64,000 nt of DNA from Halomonas sp. TA22 (GTDB taxonomy: Bacteria > Pseudomonadota > Gammaproteobacteria > Pseudomonadales > Halomonadaceae). The position numbers were made by a program, and so were the translations under genes. Of this stretch, positions 18,870-28,815 are shown one piece after another. The stretch's first letter is position 1. Each line of letters begins with the position of its first letter. Location of the stretch: the NCBI RefSeq assembly GCF_013009075.1, contig NZ_CP053108.1, positions 3,180,517 through 3,244,516 on the forward strand. Reading direction: 5' to 3'. The notes below the pieces were generated by a model, which saw only the letters and a program-made list of their open reading frames with translations, searched no databases and was not told the DNA's origin.

Positions 18870-19193
18870 ATGAGTCAATCCTTCGAACATCTCGACCACG
18901 CTACCCTGGCCAGTTGGCTCGATGCCGAGCAGCCACTGACCCTGGTCGATATCCGCGATCCGGTGAGTTTCTCCCAGGGACATATCCCCGGCAGTCGTCA
19001 TCTCGACAATGCCACGGTGGGGGCGCTACTCGACGAAACCCCCGCCGACCAGCCGCTGGTGGTGGTCTGCTATCACGGCCACTCCAGCCAGCAGGCGGCG
19101 GCCTGGCTCGCCGGTCAGGGGTATCAACGCGTCTATAGCCTCGATGGTGGCTTTACCGACTGGTCGGTACGTCACCCGACCCGGGTCTCCTGA
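18870..19193 (+). CDS. glpE: thiosulfate sulfurtransferase GlpE
   Basis: A 107-residue single rhodanese domain. The active-site loop CYHGHSS carries the catalytic cysteine (residue 67), and VDIRDPVSFSQGHIPGS is the N-terminal rhodanese signature. It transfers sulfane sulfur from thiosulfate to cyanide or protein thiols. It lies between apaH and cca on the same strand with short gaps. Confidence 0.92.
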   Translation: MSQSFEHLDHATLASWLDAEQPLTLVDIRDPVSFSQGHIPGSRHLDNATVGALLDETPADQPLVVVCYHGHSSQQAAAWLAGQGYQRVYSLDGGFTDWSVRHPTRVS

Positions 19194-19199
19194 CCGGCC

Positions 19200-20378
19200 A
19201 TGGCCGCACCAGCGGATCGCCATATCGAGGGGCTCGAGGTCTATCGGGTCGGTGGCGCAGTGCGCGATGCTCGCCTTGGCTGGCCGGTGAAGGACAACGA
19301 CTGGGTCGTGGTCGGCGCAAGCGTCGAGGAGATGCTTGCGCGTGGCTTCAAGCCGGTCGGACGCGATTTCCCGGTCTTCCTGCACCCCGTGACGCACGAG
19401 GAGTACGGCCTGGCGCGCACCGAGCGCAAGGCCGGACATGGCTATGCCGGCTTCGAGGTGCACGCAAGCCCGGAGGTTACGCTTGAGGAGGATCTCGAGC
19501 GACGCGACCTGACACTCAATGCCATGGCCGAGACCGCAGATGGCCAACTGGTCGACCCCTATGGCGGCCATCGTGATCTCGAGGCGCGGCGGCTGCGCCA
19601 TGTGTCGCCCGCCTTCAGCGAGGATCCGCTGCGCGTGCTGCGTACGGCGCGCTTCCTGGCGCGCTATCGAGGGCTTGAGTTTACCATCGCCGAGGAGACC
19701 TGGGCGCTGATGCGAAAGCTCGCCGCGAGTGGCGAGATCGCGCATCTGGTTGCAGAGCGGGTCTGGGTCGAAACGGAAAAAGCGTTGGGTGAGCCGCACC
19801 CGGAGGCCTATTTCCAAGTGCTGGATGAGTGCGGTGCACTGGCTGTCTTGATGCCCGAGCTGATGGAAGCCCCCGAGGCGTTCGAGGTGGCACTGGCACG
19901 TTTGCATCAGGTGCCGGAGGAGTCGCTCGAGAGTGATGTCTCGACTACCTTGCCGCGCTGGCGCTGGGCACGCCTTGTCGAACATCTTGATGAGGCGCGG
20001 CGCAACTCGCTGGCCCAGCGTCTACGGCTGCCCAATGCCTATGTCGACCTGGCGCGTCAGGTAGCGCTGACGCGTCTGCTCTGGCAGGAGCCGGCCCCCG
20101 GAGCCGAGCGCATCGTGACCTGGCTTGATGGCATCGACGCCTGGCGTCGCAGCGAGCGGGTGGTGCCGCTGATCTCGCTGGTGAGCCTCGCGCATCCGCT
20201 ACTGGCGCGAGACCTGGCGCAGGCCTGGCGAATGGCCCAGCAGATCGTGCCGCGTCAATTGCTCAACGAGGGGTTCAGCGGCAAGGCATTGGGCGAGGAG
20301 GTACGCCGCAGGCGCTGCGCAGTAATCGCTGCTGCATTAATCGAGGCTCGGGTGCCGGAGGAGACGCCGAAGCGCTGA
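19200..20378 (+). CDS. cca: CCA tRNA nucleotidyltransferase (HD residues missing)
   Basis: A 392-residue class II tRNA nucleotidyltransferase that adds or repairs the 3' CCA end. The catalytic head is strongly conserved ([47 protein letters not shown]). In E. coli Cca an HD phosphohydrolase domain with a CHDLGKG stretch follows. Here the corresponding region (about residues 225-300) is shortened and lacks any HD pair, so 2',3'-cyclic phosphodiesterase and phosphatase activities are not expected. The ATG is six bases after glpE and lacks a clear ribosome-binding site. Confidence 0.92.
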   Translation: MAAPADRHIEGLEVYRVGGAVRDARLGWPVKDNDWVVVGASVEEMLARGFKPVGRDFPVFLHPVTHEEYGLARTERKAGHGYAGFEVHASPEVTLEEDLERRDLTLNAMAETADGQLVDPYGGHRDLEARRLRHVSPAFSEDPLRVLRTARFLARYRGLEFTIAEETWALMRKLAASGEIAHLVAERVWVETEKALGEPHPEAYFQVLDECGALAVLMPELMEAPEAFEVALARLHQVPEESLESDVSTTLPRWRWARLVEHLDEARRNSLAQRLRLPNAYVDLARQVALTRLLWQEPAPGAERIVTWLDGIDAWRRSERVVPLISLVSLAHPLLARDLAQAWRMAQQIVPRQLLNEGFSGKALGEEVRRRRCAVIAAALIEARVPEETPKR

Positions 20379-20390
20379 GCGCTGGCTGGT

Positions 20391-20909
20391 TCAGGTGGGT
20401 TGCGAGATCGCTCGACCTTGCCAGATAAAGTCCACCGGCCACAGGGTCTGGGACTTGTCGGTAAAGCTAGCCCACAACTCGGCATAGCGCCGGCCACTGA
20501 TGGGGTGGCGCTGATCGGGGAGCAGCTCGGCCAGCGGTTGCAGCACGAAGGCGTGCTTGTCGATCTCGTCGCGGGGCAGCGTCACTCCCTCCACGCAACC
20601 GACCTGATCGCCGACTGTCAGCAGATCGATATCCAGTGTGCGCGGGCTGAACTTGGCGCTCTGCCGGCTTCGCCCGTTGGCGAACTCGAGCTGCTTGCAC
20701 CATGCCTGCAGCTCACCCACCGACAGGTCGCTTTCGAACACGGCGACCAAATTGTAGAAGTTGCGTCCATCCTCGAACCCCACCGGCTTGCTCTCGAACA
20801 CCCTGGAGATGCGCAGGTCGCCGAAGCGTTCGGCGAGCGCATCGAGACATAGGCGGACATGGCGTTCGCGGTCGATGTTGCTGCCGATGCTCGCCGTGAT
20901 CTGCGTCAT
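20391..20909 (-). CDS. folK: 2-amino-4-hydroxy-6-hydroxymethyldihydropteridine pyrophosphokinase
   Basis: A 172-residue HPPK of folate biosynthesis that transfers pyrophosphate from ATP to the pterin. SIGSNIDRERH, FESKPVG, FYNLVAVFES and the signature RTLDIDLLTVGD are visible, and LPRDEIDKHAFVLQPLAEL near the end is typical. ATG 20909 overlaps the folB stop by four bases. The C-terminus is somewhat longer than in the E. coli enzyme. Confidence 0.94.
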   Translation of the reverse strand: MTQITASIGSNIDRERHVRLCLDALAERFGDLRISRVFESKPVGFEDGRNFYNLVAVFESDLSVGELQAWCKQLEFANGRSRQSAKFSPRTLDIDLLTVGDQVGCVEGVTLPRDEIDKHAFVLQPLAELLPDQRHPISGRRYAELWASFTDKSQTLWPVDFIWQGRAISQPT

Positions 20910-21262
20910 GAGTTCTCGCCCCGTTCGATGATCACGCCGACTGCGGCGGCGGCGCGTACCGCACCGGGCTTGCGTACGCACAGACGCAGCCAGGCAATGG
21001 AGAACTCCTCCTGCAGCAGCCTGGCCAGGCGCTCGGCGAAGGTCTCCACCAGCGCGAAGGCATTCTCGTCGGCGAAGCGTGCGATGCGTTCGCAGATCGC
21101 GGCATAGTCGAGCGTGAGAGTGAGGTCATCACAAGCGGCGGCAGGGCGGATGTCGGTCGCCAGTTCGAGGTCGAGTGACAAACGTTGATGTATCTTGCGC
21201 TCCCAGTCGTAGACCCCGATCACGGTATCCACTTCCAATGCTTCGATGATGACGCGATCCAT
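20906..21262 (-). CDS. folB: dihydroneopterin aldolase
   Basis: A 118-residue FolB-family enzyme that cleaves (or epimerises) 7,8-dihydroneopterin, one step ahead of FolK. The motif VDTVIGVYDWERKIHQRLSLDLEL and the active-site stretch NAFALVETFAERLARLLQ are clear. An in-frame GTG lies two codons upstream; ATG 21262 is preferred. folB and folK overlap and form a two-gene folate operon. Confidence 0.94.
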   Translation of the reverse strand: MDRVIIEALEVDTVIGVYDWERKIHQRLSLDLELATDIRPAAACDDLTLTLDYAAICERIARFADENAFALVETFAERLARLLQEEFSIAWLRLCVRKPGAVRAAAAVGVIIERGENS

Positions 21263-21302
21263 GGTCACGATGGCGATTTCCGTTACGGCGGATGCAGCGG
21301 CA

Positions 21303-21308
21303 ATTATA
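21303..21308 (-). promoter_or_regulatory. possible -10 element for folB
   Basis: TATAAT on the minus strand, about 40 bases ahead of folB in the short folB/plsY divergent region. No convincing -35 was found. Confidence 0.35.
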
Positions 21309-21395
21309 CTTAACCACTTCGGCTTGCGATAGGAAGGCGGTGGCTCCTCCCGCGCATGGCTGGCAGAATCGAGTCTTTACCCACTGGCGCCTGCC

Positions 21396-22022
21396 ATGAC
21401 CCACTCCGCTCTATTGGCCACGACGATGCTGATGCTGCTGGGCTATCTCAGCGGTAGCTGGCTGAGCGCACTGACGGTCTGCCGGCTGGCCGGGGTGCGC
21501 GACCCGCGCTTTGCCGGCTCGCGCAATCCTGGCTTTTCCAATGTGCTGCGCCTGTATGGCAGCCACCTGGCGCTGGTCACGCTGATGCTCGACGCTGCCA
21601 AGGGCATGCCGGTGCTGTGGCTGGCCAAGTGGCAGGAATTGCCTCCCTGGGCGCAGGGAGTGGTGGGATTTTGCGTACTGCTGGGGCATAGCTACCCCGT
21701 GTGGCATCGCTGGCGCGGGGGCAAGGCGGTCGCCAGCGCCTTCGGCGTGCTGCTGGTGCTGACACCCCTGGTGGCGCTGTGCTGTGCGGCGCTATGGTCA
21801 CTGCTGGCCTGGCGGGTGCGCACCGCTGCGGTTGCCTCGCTTGCGGTAGCAACGCTGGCACCGCTGATGAGTTTGTGGCTTGCGCCCGAGTATGTCTGGG
21901 TCGTGACGGGGTTCGCGCTATTGGTGCTGGTTCGCCACGTGCTCAACATCCGCCGCCTGACACATGGGCGCGAGCCGCAGCTGTCGACGCGAAGCAGGCG
22001 CATCACGCCCCCGGAGGAGTGA
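21396..22022 (+). CDS. plsY: glycerol-3-phosphate acyltransferase PlsY
   Basis: A 208-residue inner-membrane enzyme with five or more hydrophobic segments that transfers the acyl group of acyl-phosphate to glycerol 3-phosphate, the first committed step of phospholipid synthesis. The three PlsY motifs are recognisable: [15 protein letters not shown] (usually GSGNPGATN), [18 protein letters not shown], and a distal conserved stretch. The first motif is slightly divergent. Its last 20 bases overlap the 3' end of tsaD on the other strand. Confidence 0.88.
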   Translation: MTHSALLATTMLMLLGYLSGSWLSALTVCRLAGVRDPRFAGSRNPGFSNVLRLYGSHLALVTLMLDAAKGMPVLWLAKWQELPPWAQGVVGFCVLLGHSYPVWHRWRGGKAVASAFGVLLVLTPLVALCCAALWSLLAWRVRTAAVASLAVATLAPLMSLWLAPEYVWVVTGFALLVLVRHVLNIRRLTHGREPQLSTRSRRITPPEE

Positions 22023-23037
22023 GCTCGGCCAGCGGCCAGCGCGGTACTGCCAACATGGCGCTGTCGTCGCGCTCTCCGGCGGCTAGGCGCTGGGCACCGG
22101 CATAGGCGATCATCGCGCCATTATCGGTGCAGAAGCGCCCGCGTGGGTAGTAGGCACGAGCGTCGCGCTTGGCGGTCTCGGCATCGAGGCGTTCGCGCAA
22201 ACGCACATTGGCGCTGACCCCGCCGGCCACCACGAGACGCTTGTGACCGGTAGCATCCAAGGCACGACGACACTTGATGACCAGCGTATCGACCACCGCC
22301 TCCTCGAAGGCTCGCGCGATATCGGCGCGATCCTGCTCGAGCAGGGCGCCCTTGTCATCGCGCAGGGCATTGGCAGCGGTCAAGGTGTGGGTCTTTAGGC
22401 CCGAGAAGCTGAAGTCCAGCCCCGGTCGGTCGGTCATGGGGCGTGGAAAGCGGAAGCGCGAGGGGTCGCCCTGTTCGGCGAGCTTGGCCACGTTGGGGCC
22501 GCCGGGGTAAGCGAGGCCGAGCATCTTGGCGGCCTTGTCGAAGGCTTCGCCGGCGGCATCGTCCACCGACTCGCCGAGCAGTCGATAGTCGCCTAACCCG
22601 AGCACCTCGATCAGTTGGGTGTGGCCCCCCGAGACCAGCAGCGCCACGAATGGAAACTCGGGTGCCTGATCCTCGAGCATGGGGGCCAGCAGGTGCCCCT
22701 CCATATGGTGCACGCCAAGTACCGGGATATTGAGGGCACGCGCCATGCCGTGAGCGGTGGCGGCACCGACCATCAGCGCCCCGACCAGGCCGGGGCCGGC
22801 GGTATAGGCGATGCCGTCGATATCATGGCGGGTCATGCCGGCCTCGGCCAGTACCTCGCCGATCAGTGGAAGCAGTTTGCGGGTATGGTCCCGCGAGGCG
22901 AGTTCCGGCACCACGCCGCCGTAGTCGGCATGCATGGCGATCTGGCTATAGAGCCGATCGGCCAGCAGGCCGCGTTCGGTGTCGAACAGGGCGACGCCGG
23001 TTTCGTCGCAGGAGGTTTCGATGCCCAATACGCGCAT
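22003..23037 (-). CDS. tsaD: tRNA N6-threonylcarbamoyladenosine synthase subunit TsaD
   Basis: A 344-residue ASKHA-fold protein that transfers threonylcarbamoyl to A37 of ANN-decoding tRNAs, working with TsaB, TsaC and Tsa[16 protein letters not shown] opens the protein; the metal-binding histidines are in [13 protein letters not shown], followed by [10 protein letters not shown] and [17 protein letters not shown] 23037 is the conserved start; the longer frame extends into the promoter region. It is divergent from rpsU, the usual gammaproteobacterial arrangement. Confidence 0.95.
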   Translation of the reverse strand: MRVLGIETSCDETGVALFDTERGLLADRLYSQIAMHADYGGVVPELASRDHTRKLLPLIGEVLAEAGMTRHDIDGIAYTAGPGLVGALMVGAATAHGMARALNIPVLGVHHMEGHLLAPMLEDQAPEFPFVALLVSGGHTQLIEVLGLGDYRLLGESVDDAAGEAFDKAAKMLGLAYPGGPNVAKLAEQGDPSRFRFPRPMTDRPGLDFSFSGLKTHTLTAANALRDDKGALLEQDRADIARAFEEAVVDTLVIKCRRALDATGHKRLVVAGGVSANVRLRERLDAETAKRDARAYYPRGRFCTDNGAMIAYAGAQRLAAGERDDSAMLAVPRWPLAELTPPGA

Positions 23038-23115
23038 GAGGACGGCTCGAGGTCGGAGAGAAAGGCGCCATTCTACGTGTTTTGCCGGATCGGTGGCAGA
23101 GATCGTCCGGTAAAT

Positions 23116-23144
23116 TTGCAAAGCCTACCCTGCACGACTAAACT
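23116..23144 (+). promoter_or_regulatory. candidate sigma-70 promoter of rpsU-dnaG-rpoD
   Basis: TTGCAA (23116-23121) and TAAACT (23139-23144) are separated by 17 bp and lie about 170 bp before rpsU, in the tsaD/rpsU divergent region. Confidence 0.45.
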
Positions 23145-23322
23145 ACTGTGCGCTGTAAGACTGGGTCGTGCGCTCGGGCTCATTTTTCTTTCGCTTCTCC
23201 TTTCACTGCAATGGTTACCCGCTCCGGCGGCGTGCGTTCGGTGGCGAGACAAGTGAGAGGCGTGATTCTCCACGGGCGTGCGTTCAAACCGAACTCATGA
23301 TTCCAAGGTAGGTGAGTGCTTA

Positions 23323-23538
23323 ATGCCTTCTGTCAAAGTACGTGATAACGAGCCGTTCGACGTCGCCCTGCGGCGCTTCAAGCGTTCCTGTGAAAAAGCC
23401 GGTGTTCTCTCCGAAGTGCGTCGTCGCGAGCACTATGAGAAGCCGACGGCTGAACGCAAGCGCAAGGCTGCCGCGGCAGTGAAGCGTCACGCCAAGAAGC
23501 TGCAGCGTGAGCGCAAGCGTTTCGAACGGTTGTATTGA
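23323..23538 (+). CDS. rpsU: 30S ribosomal protein S21
   Basis: A 71-residue basic protein with the S21 pattern ([25 protein letters not shown]-rich C-terminal helix). It is needed for initiation on the 30S subunit. ATG 23323 is the conserved start; upstream in-frame codons lack homology. It is the first gene of the macromolecular synthesis cluster rpsU-dnaG-rpoD. Confidence 0.97.
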   Translation: MPSVKVRDNEPFDVALRRFKRSCEKAGVLSEVRRREHYEKPTAERKRKAAAAVKRHAKKLQRERKRFERLY

Positions 23539-23591
23539 TCCGTACTGGGGGCGGTCGAGACCTCGTCTCGCCGTTCCAGAGGGACGCCAAG

Positions 23592-23620
23592 CGGCCGCCT
23601 AACGGTGGCCGTTTGTTTTT
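23592..23620 (+). terminator. rpsU-dnaG intergenic terminator/attenuator
   Basis: An 8-bp stem (CGGCCGCC with GGTGGCCG, one G-T pair) with loop TAAC at 23600-23603 is followed by TTTGTTTTT. It sits 53 bases after rpsU and 41 before dnaG. In E. coli a terminator at this place lowers dnaG expression relative to rpsU. Confidence 0.82.
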
Positions 23621-23660
23621 CCCGCTCCCGCACGCCGTCACTTCGCAATGAGCGACACCT

Positions 23661-25487
23661 ATGGCTGGCCAGATTCCGCAACGTTTCATCGATGACCTGC
23701 TGGCGCGGGTCGATGTGGTCGAGGTGGTCGGCGAGCGGGTGCAGCTCAAGAAGAGCGGACGCAACTTCTCGGGACTGTGTCCTTTTCATCAGGAGAAGTC
23801 GCCCTCGTTCACCGTGAGCCAGGACAAGCAGTTCTATCACTGCTTCGGCTGTGGCGCCCACGGCAATGCCCTGCGGTTCCTGATGGAGTACGACAACCTG
23901 CGCTTTCCCGAGGCGGTCGAGCAGCTGGCCTCCCGTCAGGGTATCGAGGTGCCGCGTGAGGGGGCCGACGACCCCCGGGCCCAGGCCCGCGAGAAGAAGC
24001 GCAAGGAGGGCGTGAACCTGCTTGAGGTGGCAGCGAGCTTCTTTCGTACTAGGCTGAAGATGGCCGAGGGGCAGGCGGCTCGCGCCTACCTCGAACGGCG
24101 CGGGCTCTCCGGCGATATCCAGGCCGACTTCGCCATCGGCTATGCGCCGGATGTGTGGGATGCCCTCAAGCGTCATCTCGTCGAACAGGGGATCGGCGAG
24201 GCGGTGCAGGTCGAATATGGCTTACTGGTGCATCGCGAGGAGAGCGGGCGCACCTATGACCGCTTCCGCGATCGGGTGATGTTCCCGATCCGTGATATCA
24301 AGGGGCGTACCATCGCCTTCGGCGGGCGGGTACTTGGGGATGCCAAGCCCAAGTACCTCAACTCCCCCGAGACCCCGGTGTTTCACAAGGGGCGGGAGCT
24401 GTACGGCCTCTACGAGGCGCGCCAGGCCAATCGTCAGCTCGAGAGGATGCTGATCGTCGAGGGCTACATGGACGTGGTGGCGCTTGCCCAGTTCGGCATT
24501 CGCAACGCCTGCGCCACGCTTGGTACCTCCACCAGCGAGGAGCATCTGCAGCGGTTGTTTCGTGTGGTCAGCGAGGTGGTGTTCTGCTTCGATGGCGACC
24601 GCGCCGGACGCCAGGCAGCCAGCCGAGCGCTGGAGACCGTGCTGCCGCTGATGATCGATGGACGCCAGGCGCGGTTCCTGTTTCTGCCCGAGGGCGAGGA
24701 TCCCGATACCTTGGTCCGCGATGAGGGGGCCGAGGCGTTCCAGAAGCGGGTGACCTGCGCCACGCCGTTATCGGAATTTCTGTTCGACCAGGCGGCGACG
24801 GGGCGTGACCTGGCGCGCATCGAGGATCGCGAGCGCTTCGCCAGCAGCGTGCTCAAGGCGCTCGGCAAGCTTCCCGAAGGCGTGCTCAAGTCGCTGATGC
24901 TCAGCGAACTTGCGTCGCGTACCGGTGTCGATCAGTCGCGCTTCGAGGCGCTGATGGTGCCGCCATCCGAGCCGGAACCGCCGCCTTCGCCGCCCGATGA
25001 GACGCCATGGTCCTCCGCCGATTCGGAGATGATAGCAGCCGATGCCAGGGAGAGCCGGGGCAAGGGTGGCGCGTTGAGCCTGGCCGCCAGAGCGCTGCAG
25101 TTGCTGGTGCATGAGCCGGCACTGGCCGGGCGCTTGCCGGAAAGCGACGACTGGTGTCCGGAGGATGCGGATGGGACCCTGTGCCGCGAGGTGATCAAGC
25201 TGCTGAAGGCCGGCCGTTATCGCAGTGGCCAGGTACTGCTGGCGCACTTTCACGGCAGCCGTGAGGGGGAGCGTCTGGCGCAGCTGGCCAGGCGCGAACT
25301 GTTGATTCCTAGGGCGGATCGCGGCACCGAGCTCGATGGTCTGGTGGAGTATTTCGTGCAACGCCGCTCGCGGATGACGCCGCGGCATGAGTATGACGCA
25401 CTGCTGGCGAAGGAGCGTCAGGGTGAGCGATTGAGTCGGGAAGAGAAGCAGCGTTTGCTTGAATTGCTGCCCCTGCTGGGTCGCTGA
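23661..25487 (+). CDS. dnaG: DNA primase
   Basis: A 608-residue primase that makes RNA primers at the replication fork. The N-terminal zinc-binding domain has C40, H43, C61 and C64 (LCPFH; HCFGCG). The catalytic core includes the RNAP basic motif region and a TOPRIM domain from about residue 260 (MLIVEGYMDVVALAQFG; CFDGDRAGRQA). The C-terminal DnaB-binding domain follows a proline-rich linker near residue 440. Length is typical. Confidence 0.96.
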   Translation: MAGQIPQRFIDDLLARVDVVEVVGERVQLKKSGRNFSGLCPFHQEKSPSFTVSQDKQFYHCFGCGAHGNALRFLMEYDNLRFPEAVEQLASRQGIEVPREGADDPRAQAREKKRKEGVNLLEVAASFFRTRLKMAEGQAARAYLERRGLSGDIQADFAIGYAPDVWDALKRHLVEQGIGEAVQVEYGLLVHREESGRTYDRFRDRVMFPIRDIKGRTIAFGGRVLGDAKPKYLNSPETPVFHKGRELYGLYEARQANRQLERMLIVEGYMDVVALAQFGIRNACATLGTSTSEEHLQRLFRVVSEVVFCFDGDRAGRQAASRALETVLPLMIDGRQARFLFLPEGEDPDTLVRDEGAEAFQKRVTCATPLSEFLFDQAATGRDLARIEDRERFASSVLKALGKLPEGVLKSLMLSELASRTGVDQSRFEALMVPPSEPEPPPSPPDETPWSSADSEMIAADARESRGKGGALSLAARALQLLVHEPALAGRLPESDDWCPEDADGTLCREVIKLLKAGRYRSGQVLLAHFHGSREGERLAQLARRELLIPRADRGTELDGLVEYFVQRRSRMTPRHEYDALLAKERQGERLSREEKQRLLELLPLLGR

Positions 25488-25651
25488 CTCAGGGACGAGG
25501 AGAGGGGCCGAGAGTGCCGGGGTTGAATTATTGCCCATCGCCGCCATCTAAAGGGGCAGGGCGAAACCGCGGCAACAGGCCTAACCGGATAAACTAACAC
25601 ACCTAAACGTCGGCGCAAATGGAGCGCTGGCGGATTGGCATGGCAAGCCGC

Positions 25652-25657
25652 TATAAT
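25652..25657 (+). promoter_or_regulatory. candidate -10 element ahead of rpoD
   Basis: A consensus TATAAT lies 70 bases before rpoD in the 240-base dnaG-rpoD gap, with no good -35. An internal promoter for rpoD is usual in this cluster. Confidence 0.4.
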
Positions 25658-25727
25658 GGTTGGCTTTATGGATGCTATCGCCTACACGTTTGGGTGCTTC
25701 ATTCTTCTTCGTCGAGATAGGGTTTCT

Positions 25728-27587
25728 ATGGCTGGAAATGCGCAGCAGCAGTCACGTCTGAAGGAGTTGATCGCGCGCGGCAAGGAGCAGGGTTACCTGA
25801 CCTATGCCGAGGTCAACGACCACCTTCCCGAGGATATCGCCGACCCGGATCAAGTGGAAGACATCATCGGCATGATCAACGACATGGGGATCAGTGTCGT
25901 TGAGGAAGCGCCCGATGAAGACACCTTGATGATGGCCGATCACTCCACCGATGAGCACGCCGCTGAAGAAGCGGTTGCCGCGCTCGCCGCCGTGGAGAGC
26001 GACGTGGGCCGCACCACGGACCCCGTACGCATGTACATGCGTGAGATGGGCACCGTCGAGCTGCTGACCCGCGAGGGCGAGATCGAAATCGCCAAGCGCA
26101 TCGAGGAAGGGACCCGAGAGGTGATGTCCTCCCTGGCGTTCCTGCCCGGTGCGGTCGATTCGATCCTTGAGGCCTACGATGCTACCCAGGATGAGGAGGC
26201 GCCGGGGCGTCTTTCCGATCTGTTCTCGGGGTTCATCGATCCCGACGAGGGGATTCCTGGCGTTGCCGAGGCCGAGGTGCCCGAACCCGAAATCAGTGAC
26301 GAGCTCGACACTGACGACGAGGGCGATGGCGACGACGATGACGGGGACGAGGAGGAGACCAACACCAACGAGGGTGGTCCCGACCCCGAAGAGGCCAAGG
26401 CGCGCTTCGAGCAGATTCGCGAGCAGAACGAGGTAGTCAAGGCGATTCTCGCCAAGCACGGTCGCGGCTCCAAGGAGGTCTTCGAGGAGCAGGCGCGCCT
26501 GGCGGAGCTGTTCTCGCCGATCAAGCTGGTGCCCAAGCATTTCGAGCGCTTGGTCAGCCAGGTGCGGATCAGCGTCGAGCAGGTTCGTGAGCAGGAGAAG
26601 ATGATCATGCAGGTCTTTGTCAAGAAAGGCAAAGTCCCGCGCAAGACATTCATCAAGTCGTTCCCGGGCAATGAGTCGCGTGCCGACTGGATGGATGACT
26701 TCCTGGCGGCCCACGCCAAGTATAGCGAACGCCTCGGACCGTTCCGTAGCGATATCGCCCGTGCCCAGCGCAAGATTGCCTTCGAAGAGCAGATGGTCCA
26801 GCTGCCGGTCACCGAATTGAAGGAGATCAATCGTCGCCTGTCGATCGGTGAAGCCAAGGCGCGCCGGGCCAAGAAGGAGATGGTCGAGGCCAACCTGCGA
26901 CTGGTGATCTCGATCGCCAAGAAGTACACCAACCGGGGGCTGCAGTTCCTCGACCTGATTCAGGAGGGCAATATCGGCCTGATGAAGGCGGTGGACAAGT
27001 TCGAATACCGTCGCGGTTACAAGTTCTCGACGTATGCCACTTGGTGGATTCGTCAGGCGATCACGCGCTCGATCGCCGACCAGGCACGCACCATCCGCAT
27101 TCCGGTACATATGATCGAGACCATCAACAAGCTCAACCGCGTTTCTCGGCAGATGCTGCAGGAGATGGGCCGCGAGCCGACGCCTGAGGAGCTCGGCGAG
27201 CGCCTCGAGATGCCGGAAGACAAGGTTCGCAAGGTGCTCAAGATTGCCAAGGAGCCGATCTCCATGGAGACGCCGATCGGTGATGATGACGACTCCCACT
27301 TGGGTGACTTCATCGAGGACGGTACCATGCTGTTGCCGATCGACATGGCCACCGGCGAGGGCCTGATCGAGGCCACGCGCAATGTGCTGGGCGGCCTTAC
27401 GGCTCGTGAAGCCAAGGTGCTGCGCATGCGCTTTGGCATCGACATGAATACCGATCACACGCTGGAGGAAGTCGGCAAGCAGTTCGACGTCACCCGCGAG
27501 CGCATTCGGCAGATAGAAGCCAAGGCGCTGCGCAAGCTACGCCACCCCAGCCGCTCCGAACCGCTGCGCTCGTTCCTAGACGATTAA
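25728..27587 (+). CDS. rpoD: RNA polymerase primary sigma factor RpoD (sigma-70)
   Basis: A 619-residue primary sigma factor. Region 1.1 covers about residues 1-80 and region 1.2 holds [31 protein letters not shown]. The nonconserved region carries a highly acidic run ([20 protein letters not shown], near residues 190-215). Region 2 starts near 384 ([31 protein letters not shown]) and region 4 ends with [25 protein letters not shown] 25728 matches the conserved start [15 protein letters not shown] strong terminator follows. Confidence 0.97.
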   Translation: MAGNAQQQSRLKELIARGKEQGYLTYAEVNDHLPEDIADPDQVEDIIGMINDMGISVVEEAPDEDTLMMADHSTDEHAAEEAVAALAAVESDVGRTTDPVRMYMREMGTVELLTREGEIEIAKRIEEGTREVMSSLAFLPGAVDSILEAYDATQDEEAPGRLSDLFSGFIDPDEGIPGVAEAEVPEPEISDELDTDDEGDGDDDDGDEEETNTNEGGPDPEEAKARFEQIREQNEVVKAILAKHGRGSKEVFEEQARLAELFSPIKLVPKHFERLVSQVRISVEQVREQEKMIMQVFVKKGKVPRKTFIKSFPGNESRADWMDDFLAAHAKYSERLGPFRSDIARAQRKIAFEEQMVQLPVTELKEINRRLSIGEAKARRAKKEMVEANLRLVISIAKKYTNRGLQFLDLIQEGNIGLMKAVDKFEYRRGYKFSTYATWWIRQAITRSIADQARTIRIPVHMIETINKLNRVSRQMLQEMGREPTPEELGERLEMPEDKVRKVLKIAKEPISMETPIGDDDDSHLGDFIEDGTMLLPIDMATGEGLIEATRNVLGGLTAREAKVLRMRFGIDMNTDHTLEEVGKQFDVTRERIRQIEAKALRKLRHPSRSEPLRSFLDD

Positions 27588-27610
27588 GCGCAAGCAAGGC
27601 TGGAAACACC

Positions 27611-27643
27611 AACGCCCGCAGGTGATGCCTGCGGGCGTTTTTA
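27611..27643 (+). terminator. rpoD terminator
   Basis: The stem AACGCCCGCAGG/CCTGCGGGCGTT with a five-base loop (27623-27627) runs into TTTTTATT. It starts 23 bases after the rpoD stop. Confidence 0.9.
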
Positions 27644-27668
27644 TTGCCGAGCGCCTGGAGGCCGGCGT

Positions 27669-28660
27669 TTAGAGCGTATAGTGAGTGGCCGAGCCGGGGC
27701 CGACCGGCAGACCAAGCACGAAGACCCAGATAAAGAACAAAAGACTCCAACCTATCAGCATGAACAGCGTGTAGGGGAGAATCAAAGCGACTAGCGTGCC
27801 GATGCCGAGATCCTTTCGATAGCGTGCGGCCACCGCCATGATCAGCCCAGTGCGAACAGCGCCGGGCCGCGTAACCCATCGACTCGAGCGCATCGGCACC
27901 GGCCACCACGATCACCACGATGCCGCTCAGGAAGGGCGAGCCGCTGATCGCGCCGGTCTCGGGTGGCGCAGCCCCCCCACTCGGGTACCACCATGATCGC
28001 CAGTACCGCAACGACTGTGAGGGCCGCCAGGCCGGAGCCCTTGAGTGCCCGTTTCTCACCGTCAGTGAGGCCTTCCAAGCGCTGGTCGTCGATATCGCCC
28101 TCGGCGTAGGTTGCGTCGAACTTGCCGAGCTTGGGTTCGACGATACGCTCGGTGACCAGATCGCCGATCAGCGTGACCACGAAAGTACTGACGATCATGC
28201 AGAACCAGTTGGCCTCGGCGCCGACGTGTAGGTCGGGTCGAGCAGGCGGGCCGCTTCCTGGGTGATGCCCGAGAGCAGCGGATCGACGGTGCCGATCAGC
28301 AGGTTGGCGCTATAACCGCCGGAGACACCGCAGAAGGCGGCCGCCAGACCGGCCAGTGGGTGGCGGCCGAGCGAGTGGAAAAGCATTGCTGCCAGCGGGA
28401 TCAGTACCACGTAGCCCAGTTCGGCGGCCATGTTGGACATGATGCCGGCGAATACCACCGCATAGGTGACGATACGCGGCGAGCGGTTCAGCACCAGGGC
28501 ACGCATGCTCGAGGAGAGCAGTCCCGAGTGCTCGGCCACGCCAACGCCGAGCATCGCCACCAGCACTGTGCCGAGCGGGGCGAAGCCGGTGAAATTACCG
28601 ACCATTTCGGTGACCAGGCAGCGAAGCCCCTCGGCGTTGAGTAGGAGGTTGTCTCTTTTA
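27669..28660 (-). pseudogene. decayed AbgT-family (p-aminobenzoyl-glutamate type) transporter
   Basis: Three separate frames give consecutive pieces of one AbgT-family membrane carrier. The pieces are 28195-28605 (MVGNFTGFAPLGTVLVAMLG through GVSGGYSANLLIGTVDPLL), 27980-28198 (MIVSTFVVTLIGDLVTERIV), and 27669-27850 (KDLGIGTLVALILPYTLF to the stop). A one-base deletion near 28225 breaks TYT-VGAEANW. A second shift falls in a run of seven C at 27972-27978. A further break lies near 27855. The first about 100 residues and an internal block are absent, since roughly 500 codons are expected and about 330 remain. The gene cannot make a working carrier. Confidence 0.82.
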
Positions 28661-28760
28661 TCGAATGGTTTTTAGTTGATTGGTTTGCCTGTTACGGCAT
28701 GGCGCGGGACATTGCGTCGAATGCGCGTCAACTGCAAACGTCTTCCCGGAGATATCGCGA

Positions 28761-28793
28761 TAAAAATGAAAACGGCCTCCCGCAGGTGGCCGT
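28761..28793 (-). terminator. terminator of the minus-strand membrane protein gene
   Basis: On the minus strand, ACGGCC...GGCCGT (28772-28777 with 28788-28793) is followed by TTTTCATTTTT. It lies 23 bases beyond the stop of the 215-residue membrane protein. Confidence 0.65.
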
Positions 28794-28815
28794 CTTGGCA
28801 GGGCGGTGCATGGGA

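Noticed and set aside
25752-27458. 568-codon open frame antisense to rpoD
   Set aside because: It is a shadow of the conserved RpoD frame with low-complexity composition and no motif.
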